Part shown: positions 7,608-17,600 of the stretch, in pieces
How positions within the stretch are numbered: position 1 is the stretch's first letter
Layout of the letters: the number at the start of each line of letters is the position of its first letter
DNA from: Rhodanobacteraceae bacterium
GTDB taxonomy: Bacteria > Acidobacteriota > Terriglobia > Terriglobales > Acidobacteriaceae
Assembly (NCBI GenBank): GCA_903970285.1
Contig: CAJCHN010000074.1
Coordinates: 1 to 64,000, forward strand
Direction of reading: 5' to 3'
Length of the DNA stretch: 64,000 nt
Program-made: the position numbers and the translations under genes
The notes under the pieces: generated by a model
Told to the model about the DNA's origin: nothing
Seen by the model: the letters and a program-made list of their open reading frames with translations, nothing else
Databases searched by the model: none

Positions 7608-9017
7608 ATGGGCAAGCAAATGACATTTGGAGTTCTGGTCGGCAATCGCGGGTTCTTTCCGAGCCATCTTGCGACCAGCGGAAGACTGGAGATGGTGGCG
7701 GCGCTCGAGGGCGCGGGCATCAAGCCCATCGTGCTGACGCCGGAAGAGACGGCGCACGGTGCTGTCGAGAGCTATGACGACGCGAAGAAGTGCGCGGCGC
7801 TCTTCAAGCGGCACGCGGAGGAGATCGACGGACTGATCATCACGCTGCCGAACTTCGGCGAAGAGCGCGGTCTGGCGGACGCTATCCGCCTGGCCAACCT
7901 GCGGGTGCCGGTGCTAATCCAGGCGACGCCCGACAACGCCTCGAAGATGACGATCGCCTTCCGCCGCGACAGCTTCTGCGGCAAGATGTCGATCTGCAAC
8001 AACCTGAAGCAGTATGGGATCCCCTATTCGCTGACTCGCCTGCACACCGAGGCTCCGGACTCGGATGAGTTCAAGGCCGACCTGCAATGGTTCACCGCCA
8101 TCTGCCGGGTGGTGAAAGGCTTCAAGAATCTCCGGCTGGGTGCGATCGGCGCGCGCCCCACGGCGTTCAATACTGTCCGGTACTCGGAGAAGCTGCTGGA
8201 GAAGAGTGGCATCACCGTGGAGACGCTCGACCTGAGCGAGATCTTCGGGCGCATCGAGCGATTGAAAGACAGCGACGACGTAGTTCAGGACAAATTAGGC
8301 ACGATCAAGAAATATGTCTCGACCGGCCAGGTGCCCGAGGCGGCCCTGCTGAAGATGTCGAAGCTGGGAGCGGTCATTGATGGCTGGATGAAGACCAGCG
8401 AACTCACAGTCTCGTCGGTGCAGTGCTGGACCTCGATGGAAGAATATTTCGGGGTCGTGCCCTGCACGGTGATGAGCATGATGAGCGAAAACCTGCTGCC
8501 CAGCGCCTGCGAGGTCGACACCATGGGCACCCTCAGCATGTACGCGCTGACGCTGGCCAGCGAGACGCCCTCGGCGCTGCTGGACTGGAACAACAACTAC
8601 GGCGACAACCCGGATAAGGCGGTCTGCTTCCATTGCTCCAACCTGCCCAGGCACTTCTTCAAGGAGGTGAAGATGGACTTCCAGCAGATCATCGCCGGTA
8701 CCGTGGGCAAGGACAACACCTTTGGCACGCTGGACGGTGTCGTGAAGGCCGGCGCCATGAGCTTCGCGCGTTTCTCCACGGATGAGTTCCAGGGGTTGAT
8801 TACTGGCTACGTCGGCGAAGGCCGGTTCACGGATGATCCGCTGAACACTTTCGGAGGAGCCGGCGTGGTGGAGATTTCAAAGATGCAGGAGCTGCTGAAG
8901 TTCATCTGCGAGAACGGTTTCGAGCACCACGTCGCGGCAAACTTTGCCGAGGTCGCGGGCAGCGTACAGGAAGCGGCCAGCAAGTATCTCGGATGGAAGA
9001 TGCACCGGCACCAGTAA
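7608..9017 (+). CDS. L-fucose/arabinose isomerase-family protein
   Basis: A 469-residue cytoplasmic protein of the fucose/arabinose isomerase superfamily, which interconverts aldoses and ketoses with a divalent metal. The N-terminal two thirds is an alpha/beta region (FGVLVGNRGFFPSHLA, then LIITLPNFGEE), and the C-terminal third carries SACEVDTMGTLSMYAL and FHCSNLP, consistent with the metal-binding acidic and His residues of the family. GGGAG lies seven bases before ATG 7608. It sits behind a symporter with a shared operator, so uptake and isomerisation of one sugar is the likely job; the sugar is unknown. A strong terminator follows. Confidence 0.72.
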   Translation: MGKQMTFGVLVGNRGFFPSHLATSGRLEMVAALEGAGIKPIVLTPEETAHGAVESYDDAKKCAALFKRHAEEIDGLIITLPNFGEERGLADAIRLANLRVPVLIQATPDNASKMTIAFRRDSFCGKMSICNNLKQYGIPYSLTRLHTEAPDSDEFKADLQWFTAICRVVKGFKNLRLGAIGARPTAFNTVRYSEKLLEKSGITVETLDLSEIFGRIERLKDSDDVVQDKLGTIKKYVSTGQVPEAALLKMSKLGAVIDGWMKTSELTVSSVQCWTSMEEYFGVVPCTVMSMMSENLLPSACEVDTMGTLSMYALTLASETPSALLDWNNNYGDNPDKAVCFHCSNLPRHFFKEVKMDFQQIIAGTVGKDNTFGTLDGVVKAGAMSFARFSTDEFQGLITGYVGEGRFTDDPLNTFGGAGVVEISKMQELLKFICENGFEHHVAANFAEVAGSVQEAASKYLGWKMHRHQ

Positions 9018-9038
9018 GTCGCCATCCAGCGAATAAGC

Positions 9039-9075
9039 GACCGGAGCGGGGATGATTCCCTGCTCCGGTCTTTTT
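9039..9075 (+). terminator. Rho-independent terminator
   Basis: GACCGGAGC (9039-9047) pairs perfectly with GCTCCGGTC (9062-9070) and is followed by TTTTT. It ends the isomerase transcript 22 bases after the stop codon. Confidence 0.85.
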
Positions 9076-9162
9076 GCGCTTGTCTTGCGCTTGTTCCGCC
9101 TAAACTTTCCTGCAGGGATTTTTCAACTTGTTCATCAACCTGCGCTAGGCTCAGGTATTCCT

Positions 9163-11460
9163 ATGACGACCAAGTTGACGGATGCGGAAGTGGCGAAGCG
9201 GACGGCGGCTGCCGAAGAGCGGGCGATCGAGTCTGCAAACACGGATGTCGACGAGTTGCTGCCGGATCTGCCGGTGCCTTCGACGCCGGCAAAGAAGGCC
9301 GCCGGGCGAGCCGCCAAGGCTGCCGGCAAACGAAGCCCCCACAAGGCCAACGAGGCAATGGCTGAGGCCGCGCCATCGCTTCCGGTTTCTCTCAATGGAA
9401 TGTTCTTCCACCGCGACGAGAGCTGGCTGAAGTTCAACGGGCGCGTGCTCGAAGAGGCGCAGGACGAGGCCAATCCGCTGCTCGAACGGGTGAAGTTCCT
9501 CGCGATCACGGCCAGCAATCTCGACGAATTCGTGGAGATTCGCGTCGCCGGCATCCTGCAGCAGATCGAAGACGGCTTCAACCAGGCGCAGAGCGCGGAT
9601 GAAGGCGGCATGACGCCCGAAGAGCGGCTCGCCGGATTGAGCAAGAACATGGCTGCCTTCGTGAAGGCGCAGTATGCCTGCTGGAACGATCAGCTGATTC
9701 CGGCGCTCGAGAAAGCGGGCGTCACGGTGTGTCGCTGGAAGAAGCTGAGCGACGCGGCCCGGAAGTTCGTCGAGCAGTTCTACCTGGACGAGGTCGATCC
9801 GCTGCTGACTCCGGTGACGATCGATCCATCGCACCCGTTTCCTCGTGTGCTCAACAAAGCGCTCTGCATCGCGCTGCTGCTGCGGCACAAGCGGCGCGCC
9901 CCCGATGGCAGAAAGCCGCCCACCGTGCTGGGCGTGGTGACGGTGCCGCGCAGCCTGCCGCGCGTCATCGCTCTGCCCAACGCCGAGGGCAAGACCGACT
10001 TCATCTTCCTGCATGAACTGATCGAAGCCAAGGTTGAAAAGATGTATCGCGGGTACGAGGTGCTGGGCAAGGCGGCCTTCCGCGTCACCCGCAACAGCAA
10101 TCTGTACATGCAGGAAGAAGAGAGCCGCAGCGTGCTCGAGAGCGTCCGCGAAGAGCTGCACAACCGGCGGAAGGGGGATGCAGTCCGGCTAGAGATCGAG
10201 CAATCTGCGGATGAAGAGATCGTCGAACGGCTGCGGACAAACTTTGAGCTGGAGAACTGGCAGGTCTTCCGAACCAATGGACCGGTCAATCTTTCGCGCC
10301 TGATGAACATCTACTCCGACGCCAAGCTGCCGGCGCTGAAGTACCCCACGTTTCACGGGCACTGCTACGCACTTTCTTCCAAGTCGGAAGACATCTTCGC
10401 CGAGCTGCGCAAGCGCGACATCCTGCTGCATCACCCGTTCGACAGCTACCGTACGGTCGAGGAGTTCATCCACACCGGCGCGCGTGACGAGCACGTGATC
10501 TCGATGAAGCAGACGCTCTACCGCACCAGCAAGGACTCTCCCATCTTCCGCGCGCTCATTGAGGCCGCGCAGACCAAAGATGTGACGGTGGTCGTCGAAC
10601 TGATGGCCCGCTTCGACGAAGACTCGAACATTCGCTGGGCCCGCGAACTGGAAGACGCCGGGGTCGGCGTCTTTCACGGCATTGTAGGACGCAAGACCCA
10701 TTGCAAACTCGCACTGCTGGTGCGGCGCGATCCCGACGGACATGTCCGCCGCTACGCCCACCTGGGCACAGGCAACTACAACCCTGTAACCGCACGGTTT
10801 TATACCGACATCTCCATGCTGACGTCGCGCCCGGAGATAACCACCGCGGCGCAGCGCGTCTTCAACTACCTGACCGCGGAGGCTGAGGCGGAACATGACG
10901 CTTACGCGCCGCTGATGGTGGCACCCCTGACGCTGGCGCAGGATTTCCTGAACCTGATCGGCCGCGAGGCGGAGCATGCGCGCGCCGGGCGCCGCGCCGG
11001 CATCGTCGCCAAGATGAATGGCCTGCTGGAGCGGAAGACCGTCGAAGCGTTGTATGCCGCATCGCAGGCGGGCGTCGAGATCGACCTGATCGTGCGCGGC
11101 ATGTGTTCGCTGCGGCCCGGAGTGAAGGGTGTCAGCGAACGCATTCGCGTCCGTTCCATCGTGGGCCGCTTTCTCGAACACAGCCGCATCTTCCAGTTCG
11201 AAAATGGCGGCGACCGCCAGATCTTCTGCGGCAGCGCGGACTGGATGGCGAGGAACCTGTACGAGCGATGCGAGGTCATCTACCCCATTTGGGATGAGCA
11301 CCTCGCGAGGCGTCTGCGCGAAGAGATCCTTGGCTCGTACCTGAAAGATACGGTGAAGGCCCGGGTGCTCGGTCCCGATGGCGAATACACCCGTCCGCCC
11401 CAACACGGCGAACCGTTCAGCGCTCAGGACTACCTGATGGGGCTTTCAGCAGAACGCTAG
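9163..11460 (+). CDS. ppk1: Polyphosphate kinase 1
   Basis: Reversible transfer of the ATP gamma-phosphate to polyphosphate. About 765 residues: a 75-residue Ala/Lys-rich leader not usual for the family, then the N-terminal domain from FFHRDESWLKFNGRVLEEA, the head domain, and two PLD-like C-terminal domains. The catalytic histidine lies in GRKTHCKLAL; the second conserved His is in FLEHSRIFQFENG. The conserved DSNIRWARELEDAGV and GTGNYNP segments are present. The start is set at ATG 9163 because the upstream in-frame ATG at 9052 lies inside the loop of the preceding terminator. No ppx gene is adjacent. Confidence 0.92.
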   Translation: MTTKLTDAEVAKRTAAAEERAIESANTDVDELLPDLPVPSTPAKKAAGRAAKAAGKRSPHKANEAMAEAAPSLPVSLNGMFFHRDESWLKFNGRVLEEAQDEANPLLERVKFLAITASNLDEFVEIRVAGILQQIEDGFNQAQSADEGGMTPEERLAGLSKNMAAFVKAQYACWNDQLIPALEKAGVTVCRWKKLSDAARKFVEQFYLDEVDPLLTPVTIDPSHPFPRVLNKALCIALLLRHKRRAPDGRKPPTVLGVVTVPRSLPRVIALPNAEGKTDFIFLHELIEAKVEKMYRGYEVLGKAAFRVTRNSNLYMQEEESRSVLESVREELHNRRKGDAVRLEIEQSADEEIVERLRTNFELENWQVFRTNGPVNLSRLMNIYSDAKLPALKYPTFHGHCYALSSKSEDIFAELRKRDILLHHPFDSYRTVEEFIHTGARDEHVISMKQTLYRTSKDSPIFRALIEAAQTKDVTVVVELMARFDEDSNIRWARELEDAGVGVFHGIVGRKTHCKLALLVRRDPDGHVRRYAHLGTGNYNPVTARFYTDISMLTSRPEITTAAQRVFNYLTAEAEAEHDAYAPLMVAPLTLAQDFLNLIGREAEHARAGRRAGIVAKMNGLLERKTVEALYAASQAGVEIDLIVRGMCSLRPGVKGVSERIRVRSIVGRFLEHSRIFQFENGGDRQIFCGSADWMARNLYERCEVIYPIWDEHLARRLREEILGSYLKDTVKARVLGPDGEYTRPPQHGEPFSAQDYLMGLSAER

Positions 11461-11500
11461 CCCAAACTTTCTGTTGCTGAGGAGTCGAAGGCTGAACGGG

Positions 11501-11524
11501 CGCCGTTTTCCTGCTCAAACGGCG
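11501..11524. terminator. Hairpin between convergent genes
   Basis: CGCCGTTT (11501-11508) pairs with AAACGGCG (11517-11524) around an eight-base loop, between the ends of ppk1 and the S53 peptidase gene. There is no U tract on either strand, so terminator function is only suggested by position. Confidence 0.35.
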
Positions 11525-11595
11525 TCTCGCGCGAGGGCTCCCTCTACACCCACGGAAACTGGCTCGAAGTCGGCGGAGCAAGTCTGTTCCGTGAG

Positions 11596-14430
11596 CTACT
11601 GAACCGTGAGAGTCACGGTCGCATTGTGGCTCACGCTGGCGCCTGACGCATTCGTCCCGGTCGCGCCGACCAGCAGGGTATAGGTTCCCGCGGGAGTTCC
11701 GGAAACCGGCGTGGACGATGCCGTCGTACTGTTGCCGCCACACCCGCCCGCGGCCAAAACGCTGACGGACAGCAGCAGCACCAGCAGCCCCGGCCATCGT
11801 CTCCGCCGGCCAGGCATCACCAGCAACAGCAGTCCGGCCACAGCCACACCGGCACCGCCGAGCCTCCAGGGTACCTGCGCGGCAGCCAGCCTGCCCTTGA
11901 CCGCCGAGGCGCTGGCGGGAGCCGCTGCCGTCAGCGTCAGCACCGTCGTGCCGGCGGTGTTGGCAGTCACCGTGACCGGATTGATGGAGAACGACTGCGA
12001 CAGCGGCACCAACGGCGAGATGGACCCGATCGTGAAGTTCACGTTGCCGGCAAATCCATTCAGCGAGCCGACGGTGAACGTAATCCCGGGAGCGGACGAT
12101 CCGCTGATAGCCGTCACGCTGGCAGTGGTGGGTGAGAGTGAAAAATCACCAGTAGCCGCAGCGGAGACGTTGACGGTCACCGATCCGCTCGAACTCGCGA
12201 ACGTGCCATCCCCCGAGTATTGAACGCTGAAGACATGAGCGCCCGCAGCCAGGCTGGTCGTGGAGTAAGCAGGAAAGCTCGCCGCGCCACCAGCGAGCGT
12301 GACGGCGGAGCCGCTGTCAGCCCCATCCACCAGCAGTTGGACCGTGCCGGTGGGCGTGCTGGTCACGGCGGATGAACCGGACGCAACCGTAACCGAGATG
12401 GTGACTGCTGTCCCTATGGTCAGCTGGGTCGATGAGGCCGACACGGTGGTCGTCGACGCGATGTTGGTCGGCGTGGTGCCGGCCGGAAGCACCAGCAGCC
12501 AGTCCGCGACCAGGTTCGCCACATCGATCGAGCCCCAGCCCGTGGTCAGGTCGTATCCGGCGCCGGCGGTGTAGCCAATCGTGCTATAGGCGATGGTGCC
12601 ACTGCAGGAGTTCGCCGGGCAGGCGAGTGTGTTCGGCGCGTGATAGCCAGCGTCCCCGGGCTCGCAACCGGTCGCGCCCACCTGGCAGGGTGCCGCGTTG
12701 GTGCCGGAGGTCACGTCGTGGAAGACAGTCGAAAAGTAACTGCTGTTGGCCAGTCCATAAAGAACCGGGTTGGCATTCCCCACCTTCGCCTGAATCTTCT
12801 GCTCCAGCAAAGCCAGCACCCCGGCGAACGACGGAGTTGACACCGAGGTGCCGCCGATCACGGTGTAATCACCGCGTGAATCTGCGAACCCGTTGGTGCA
12901 GGAACCCTGCGTGCAGATCAGATAACCGTCATGGTTCGCCGCCGCGCTGAAGGCGATATCCGGTACATCGCGTGCACTGTCCGCGGGCACGCCGGAGCCG
13001 ATCTGCCATGCTGGCTTGGCAAAGAACTTGCTCGCCCCGCCGCCGCCCGCACCATCCTGGAGGCCGTAAATCTGGCCGTTCGCGGAAGCCTGGAAGAACT
13101 CGTTCCAGGGCTGCTCGGGAATATACGAAAGCGCCGAGCCGGCATTGGCGCCGTCGCTGCTGTTCCAGTAGGTTCCGCCGCCTTCGTCGAATTCGGTCCC
13201 GCCAACCCCGGTCACGTAGGGGGAACTGGCAGGGAAATCGACGGCCAGACCATGGGTTGCATAGGTTGTGCTGCTCTCGCAGTCGGTAGCGCCCGAATCT
13301 CCGGCCGGTCCGTTGATGGTCTGCCCCTGGGCGTTGGCCTGCTCGAATATCATGTTGTACTGCGTCAGAAATGAGTTGCCGTTTTCCGCCTCACAGGCTC
13401 CGTAGCTGACGGTGATGATCGGAGCAATATCGTTGTCGATGGCGCCGGTCAGGGCATTCGCAAAGACATCCTCTCCATTCACGAAGAGGACGGTAGCCGA
13501 AGGCGCGACCGCCCCAGCCCACTCCACATCCAGTTGAGATTCATCCAGATCGTCGAAGGAGGGAGAGCCGTTGCTGGTGGGGGCTGCGGGAGCGCGTCCG
13601 TAGGTGATCGTCGTCGGCAAGTTCGACGTGGAAAGCCCCGCCGCGGATCGGAAAGCCGACACGTCCGAGTTCGAAATGGCCACCTGGCCGAGCACCGCGA
13701 TCTTGACTCCCGAACCGTCGATCGAGGAGGCAAGCAGTGGCTTAACGTCGTAGATGGTGTAAAAGTCGCCCGGAGCGATCAGGTTCCCGTAGATGGAGCC
13801 GCCGTTGAACGCAGGCTGAACTGGCAGCTGGCGATGCACTACGCGCGGCTTCAGCCGGAAGTCGTTAAGTCCGTTCACGCTCAGCACTACGTCAGCGAGA
13901 GCCGCGGGCAGCACCGGATCGGTCAGATTGGCGATGTGCTGTTCTCCCTGGTACGAGACCGTATGCAGCGTAAGCCCGAAAGCCTGATTCACCTGGTCCA
14001 CCGTTCCCGAAAAGGAGACGAAGGTGCGGCTGCGGGCGGCGCCGGTTACCTCCAGGCCGTGTGCCTGCAGCCATGCGCGGACGCTGGCAATATCGGCAGC
14101 CGAAAGCCCGAATTGGTCGGCGAACTGCTCCGGTGTAAGCCATCGATGGTAACGGGGCGAAGACGGCGTCTGCTGATCGGCCAGCAACCGGGTGAGCGCC
14201 GCGCTCTGGGCAGCGGTCATGCGGAAGCGCAGGCTCAGGGATTCGAGCTGAAGCTCGCCTGGCGCTGGGCCGAGGTCGGTTGCCGCTTTGGCACGTGGTG
14301 AAACCGAGTTCGCCATGGAGGTACGCGCGGCGTCCAAGGCGATCTCATGAGGAAGGCGATCCTGGGCGATCAGCAGGTGTCCGGCGAACAGAAGAACCGC
14401 GAGAGCAGAGACAAGACTCCGAATGCGCAT
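11596..14430 (-). CDS. Secreted sedolisin (S53) peptidase with Ig-like and C-terminal membrane module
   Basis: Acid serine-carboxyl peptidase of the kumamolisin type, about 944 residues from ATG 14430. Order: signal peptide (to about residue 24), pro-kumamolisin activation domain (HRWLTPEQFADQFG), S53 catalytic domain, one Ig-like repeat (PTGTVQLLVDG ... VQYSGDGTFASSS), then a C-terminal module of two hydrophobic stretches split by GRRRR, a GCGG motif and a short beta-type tail ending TLTVQ. The catalytic set is intact: Glu297 and Asp301 four residues apart, Asp378 in GPAGDSG, and Ser529 in GGTSVSTPSFAG. An in-frame start at 14538 would add residues before the signal peptide and is unlikely. 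Confidence 0.85.
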   Translation of the reverse strand: MRIRSLVSALAVLLFAGHLLIAQDRLPHEIALDAARTSMANSVSPRAKAATDLGPAPGELQLESLSLRFRMTAAQSAALTRLLADQQTPSSPRYHRWLTPEQFADQFGLSAADIASVRAWLQAHGLEVTGAARSRTFVSFSGTVDQVNQAFGLTLHTVSYQGEQHIANLTDPVLPAALADVVLSVNGLNDFRLKPRVVHRQLPVQPAFNGGSIYGNLIAPGDFYTIYDVKPLLASSIDGSGVKIAVLGQVAISNSDVSAFRSAAGLSTSNLPTTITYGRAPAAPTSNGSPSFDDLDESQLDVEWAGAVAPSATVLFVNGEDVFANALTGAIDNDIAPIITVSYGACEAENGNSFLTQYNMIFEQANAQGQTINGPAGDSGATDCESSTTYATHGLAVDFPASSPYVTGVGGTEFDEGGGTYWNSSDGANAGSALSYIPEQPWNEFFQASANGQIYGLQDGAGGGGASKFFAKPAWQIGSGVPADSARDVPDIAFSAAANHDGYLICTQGSCTNGFADSRGDYTVIGGTSVSTPSFAGVLALLEQKIQAKVGNANPVLYGLANSSYFSTVFHDVTSGTNAAPCQVGATGCEPGDAGYHAPNTLACPANSCSGTIAYSTIGYTAGAGYDLTTGWGSIDVANLVADWLLVLPAGTTPTNIASTTTVSASSTQLTIGTAVTISVTVASGSSAVTSTPTGTVQLLVDGADSGSAVTLAGGAASFPAYSTTSLAAGAHVFSVQYSGDGTFASSSGSVTVNVSAAATGDFSLSPTTASVTAISGSSAPGITFTVGSLNGFAGNVNFTIGSISPLVPLSQSFSINPVTVTANTAGTTVLTLTAAAPASASAVKGRLAAAQVPWRLGGAGVAVAGLLLLVMPGRRRRWPGLLVLLLSVSVLAAGGCGGNSTTASSTPVSGTPAGTYTLLVGATGTNASGASVSHNATVTLTVQ

Positions 14431-14648
14431 GAAGAAGCAGTCCTTGAAATCCAAAGGTGACGCCGGCGGGAGCGGGATGGGCAAAGTCAAGCGGATGCAG
14501 TCCGCAAGTGCAGTTCTTCCGTTGCTGCGTTCGGACAATAACCGGCCCGACCGCGCCAGAACTCCCGTTGCTCTACCGGTTTAGACGGCTAGCCCACGCA
14601 CATGTTTACGCGGCTTGCGAGACGTTGATCCGTTTCGGGCCAGCCCTT

Positions 14649-17600
14649 CTACTGGACAGTCACCTGATAGCTGTAATCGTGGTTCACCGTGGGAACACCG
14701 TTTGCGCTGATTCCGGCGCTGTCGATCGTCAGGTTCACCGTCCCGAGCGGGGTACCGGAGCCGATGGGCTGGCCGCTCGTACTGCCCGAGCAGCCCAGGT
14801 TGGCAGACAAACCAACCACCAGAAGCACCAGCAGCAGCGTCGCCATGCGCCGGCGCCGGCCGCCCGGCAGCAGCCAGCACAGCAGTGCGGCCAGGCTCAC
14901 CCCGGCGGCCGGCTTCAGTGAGGGCATCTGCAGGGCGGACGTCTTCAAGGCCGTGGTCGCGATGGTGAGGGTTGTTGTCCCGCCGGCGCTCAGAGAGCTT
15001 TGCCCGAGCGCGCAGGTGATGGCTGCATTCGCCGGCGGCGTGCAGGTCACGGCAACGGTTCCGGTAAACGCGCCGGCCGTGGTCACCTGCAGCGTCACTG
15101 TGCCGGTCTGGCCCGCGGTGAGGGTGATCTTCGCCGGGGTAAACGTGATGGCGTAGTCGGAAAGGCCGACGCTGATGGTGGACGAAGTGCCTGTCGCGAA
15201 GTTGCCGTCGCCCGAGTAAACCGCATACACGGTCTGCGCGCCCGCTGGGATGCTCGACGTGCTGAATGTCGCAATCGAAACGCCGCTCCCGGCCACGGTA
15301 AGGGTGGCGGAGCCCAGCAGCTCGGGTGCGCTTCCGCTGACATAGAACGACACGGTCCCGGTTGGCGATGCGCCCGAGGTGCCCGCGACCTTCGCGGTAA
15401 AGGTCACACTGCTTCCGGCACTGCCGTTCGCATTGGACGCGGTCAGTGTAACCGTCACCGGGGCGAGCGAAGGAGTGACCGCCACGGCGATGGAGGTGCT
15501 GCCGGCGTAGTTCGCGTCGCCGGAGTACACGGCGGTGAGCGATTGCAGAACGGAATTGGTGAGAGTCGCAGTCGCGCTGGCAACTCCGTTCACCACCGCT
15601 CCCGAGCCGAGCAGTCCGGTGCCATCGTAGAAGTTGACGGTGCCTGAGATGGGTGCCGCTCCCGTCGATGCCGGGGTGATGGTGGCAGTCAGCACCAGCG
15701 GCTGGCCGGCCAGCGGTGCCGGCGGATTCAGCGTCAGGATGGTCGTCGTCGCGATCTTTGCCATGGCGCCCACGGTAAGTGCACTGGGTGCGGCGCCCGT
15801 GCTCGCTGCATAGTTGGAATCGCCGCTGTAGGCAGCAATCACGTTGTACACGCCGTTGGCGAGCGGCGTCGACGGGGTAAACGTTGCTACTCCGTTGACC
15901 AGCGGCACGTTGGCCGCAAGCACGCCCTGGGTCGCCGCGCTGAAGGTCACAGATCCGGTCGGCGTGGTGCTGTTGACCGTACCTGAAGGTGTGACGGTTG
16001 CGGTGAAGGTCACGTTCTGGCCGGCGGCGACGCTATAGGACGACAGGCTGACGGCGGTCGTGGTTGAGACCAGGCCAACGCTTACCGCGAGCGGCGACGA
16101 GGTGCTGGCCGCGTAGTTCGCATCGCCCGGGTAGAAAGCGGTCAGGGTCTGGACGCCATTGCTGCTGAAACTCTTGCTGATCGTCACTGAGCCGCCGCTC
16201 AGGACGCCCGACCCGATGACAGTGCCGGCGTCCAGCAGCTGAACTGTACCCGAAGGCTGCATGTTGTTGACCTGCGTAGCCGGCGCGACCGCAATCGTAA
16301 ATGTGACACTCTGCCCGACTGCAACCGGGCTTGTGGGACCGGTCAGGGTGGTCTTCGTTGCCGTCGTTCCCGTGCTGGTGTTCAAGGATGCGGAGGTTCC
16401 GGCGGCATAGATGGCATCACCCGAATAAGCGGCGCTGACCACGTGATTGCCGGCAGACAGGGTGGTCGTGAAGACGGCGGTGCCGGTGGAATCGAGCGCT
16501 GCCGTGCCGATGCTGGCTCCATCCACCAGGAAGCTTACCGTGCCGGTGGGACCGGTGGGCCCGGCGAACGCCACCCTGGCGGTAAAGGTGGTCGGCTGGC
16601 CGGCCACCACGGGATTAGGACTGAAGCTCAGCGTGACCGCGGATGCGGCCTTGGCAATGGTGGCCGTCGTTGTCGCCGGGCCGGCACTGGCGTAGTTCCG
16701 GTCACCGCTGTAAGTGGCGGTAAACGTGACCGAACCCGCCGCGGTCGCTTGAATCTGCGCCGTGCCGGAGCCGCTGTCGCCTCCGCCGCTTGTCACGCCC
16801 GCAGTATAGGAGCCGGAGTAGCCTGAGCCCGAGGGAACCACGGTCACGGTGCCGGTCGGGTACGCGACGCTGCCGGTATTCGAGCCGGTCACCGTGACGG
16901 TGACGCCAATCGTGGAATCCGCCGTCGCATTCGCCGGCACCGAGACGGTGAGGGTCACAGGCTCGGGGGCGACGGTCTCGCTCACGGCCGCACTGGAGCT
17001 GGGGTTGAACGCGCCGCCTCCAGCGTAGCTGGCGACGACGGTCGAAGATCCCGCGGGCAGTGCCGCGGTGGCGAGGGCAGCGACGCCATTGACCAGCGTG
17101 GCCTGCCCCAGTTGGCCGCTGACGGAGTCCGTGAAGGTTACGGTTCCGGCAGGAACCGTGCTGCCCGATGCAGGCGATACGGTCGCGCTCAGCGTGACGC
17201 TTTGCCCGTAGGTCGGGGTAGCGCTCGAGGTGGTCAGCACCGTCGCGGTAGCGGTCCCTCCGGTGCTCGATGGCGACGAGCTGACGGGGTTGTAGTTGGG
17301 ATCGCCGTTGTAGGTAGCGGTAATGCTGTGGGTCGCGGTCGATGGCACCGTGCCAGTCACCGTCACCGTCCCATTCGCAAGGTTTCCGGCGTTGAGGACC
17401 GTCGTATTGTCGTAGAAGACCACGCCGCCTGTCGGGACCGGGGCATTGCCCACAGGAGCCAGCGAAGCGGTCAGCGTAATGCTGCCGCCGGAGACAGGCG
17501 GGTTGGGCGAGTAGCTGAGATTCAGGACTGGGGTCGCCTTCGAGATGGTGACGGTCGTGGTGAACGGGTTGTCGCAGCTGAAGCTGGCGTCACCGGAGCA

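Noticed and set aside
9052-9162. Longer ppk1 start at ATG 9052
   Set aside because: This ATG lies in the loop of the isomerase terminator (9039-9075); the transcript ending there would separate it from ppk1, and the added residues are not family-like.
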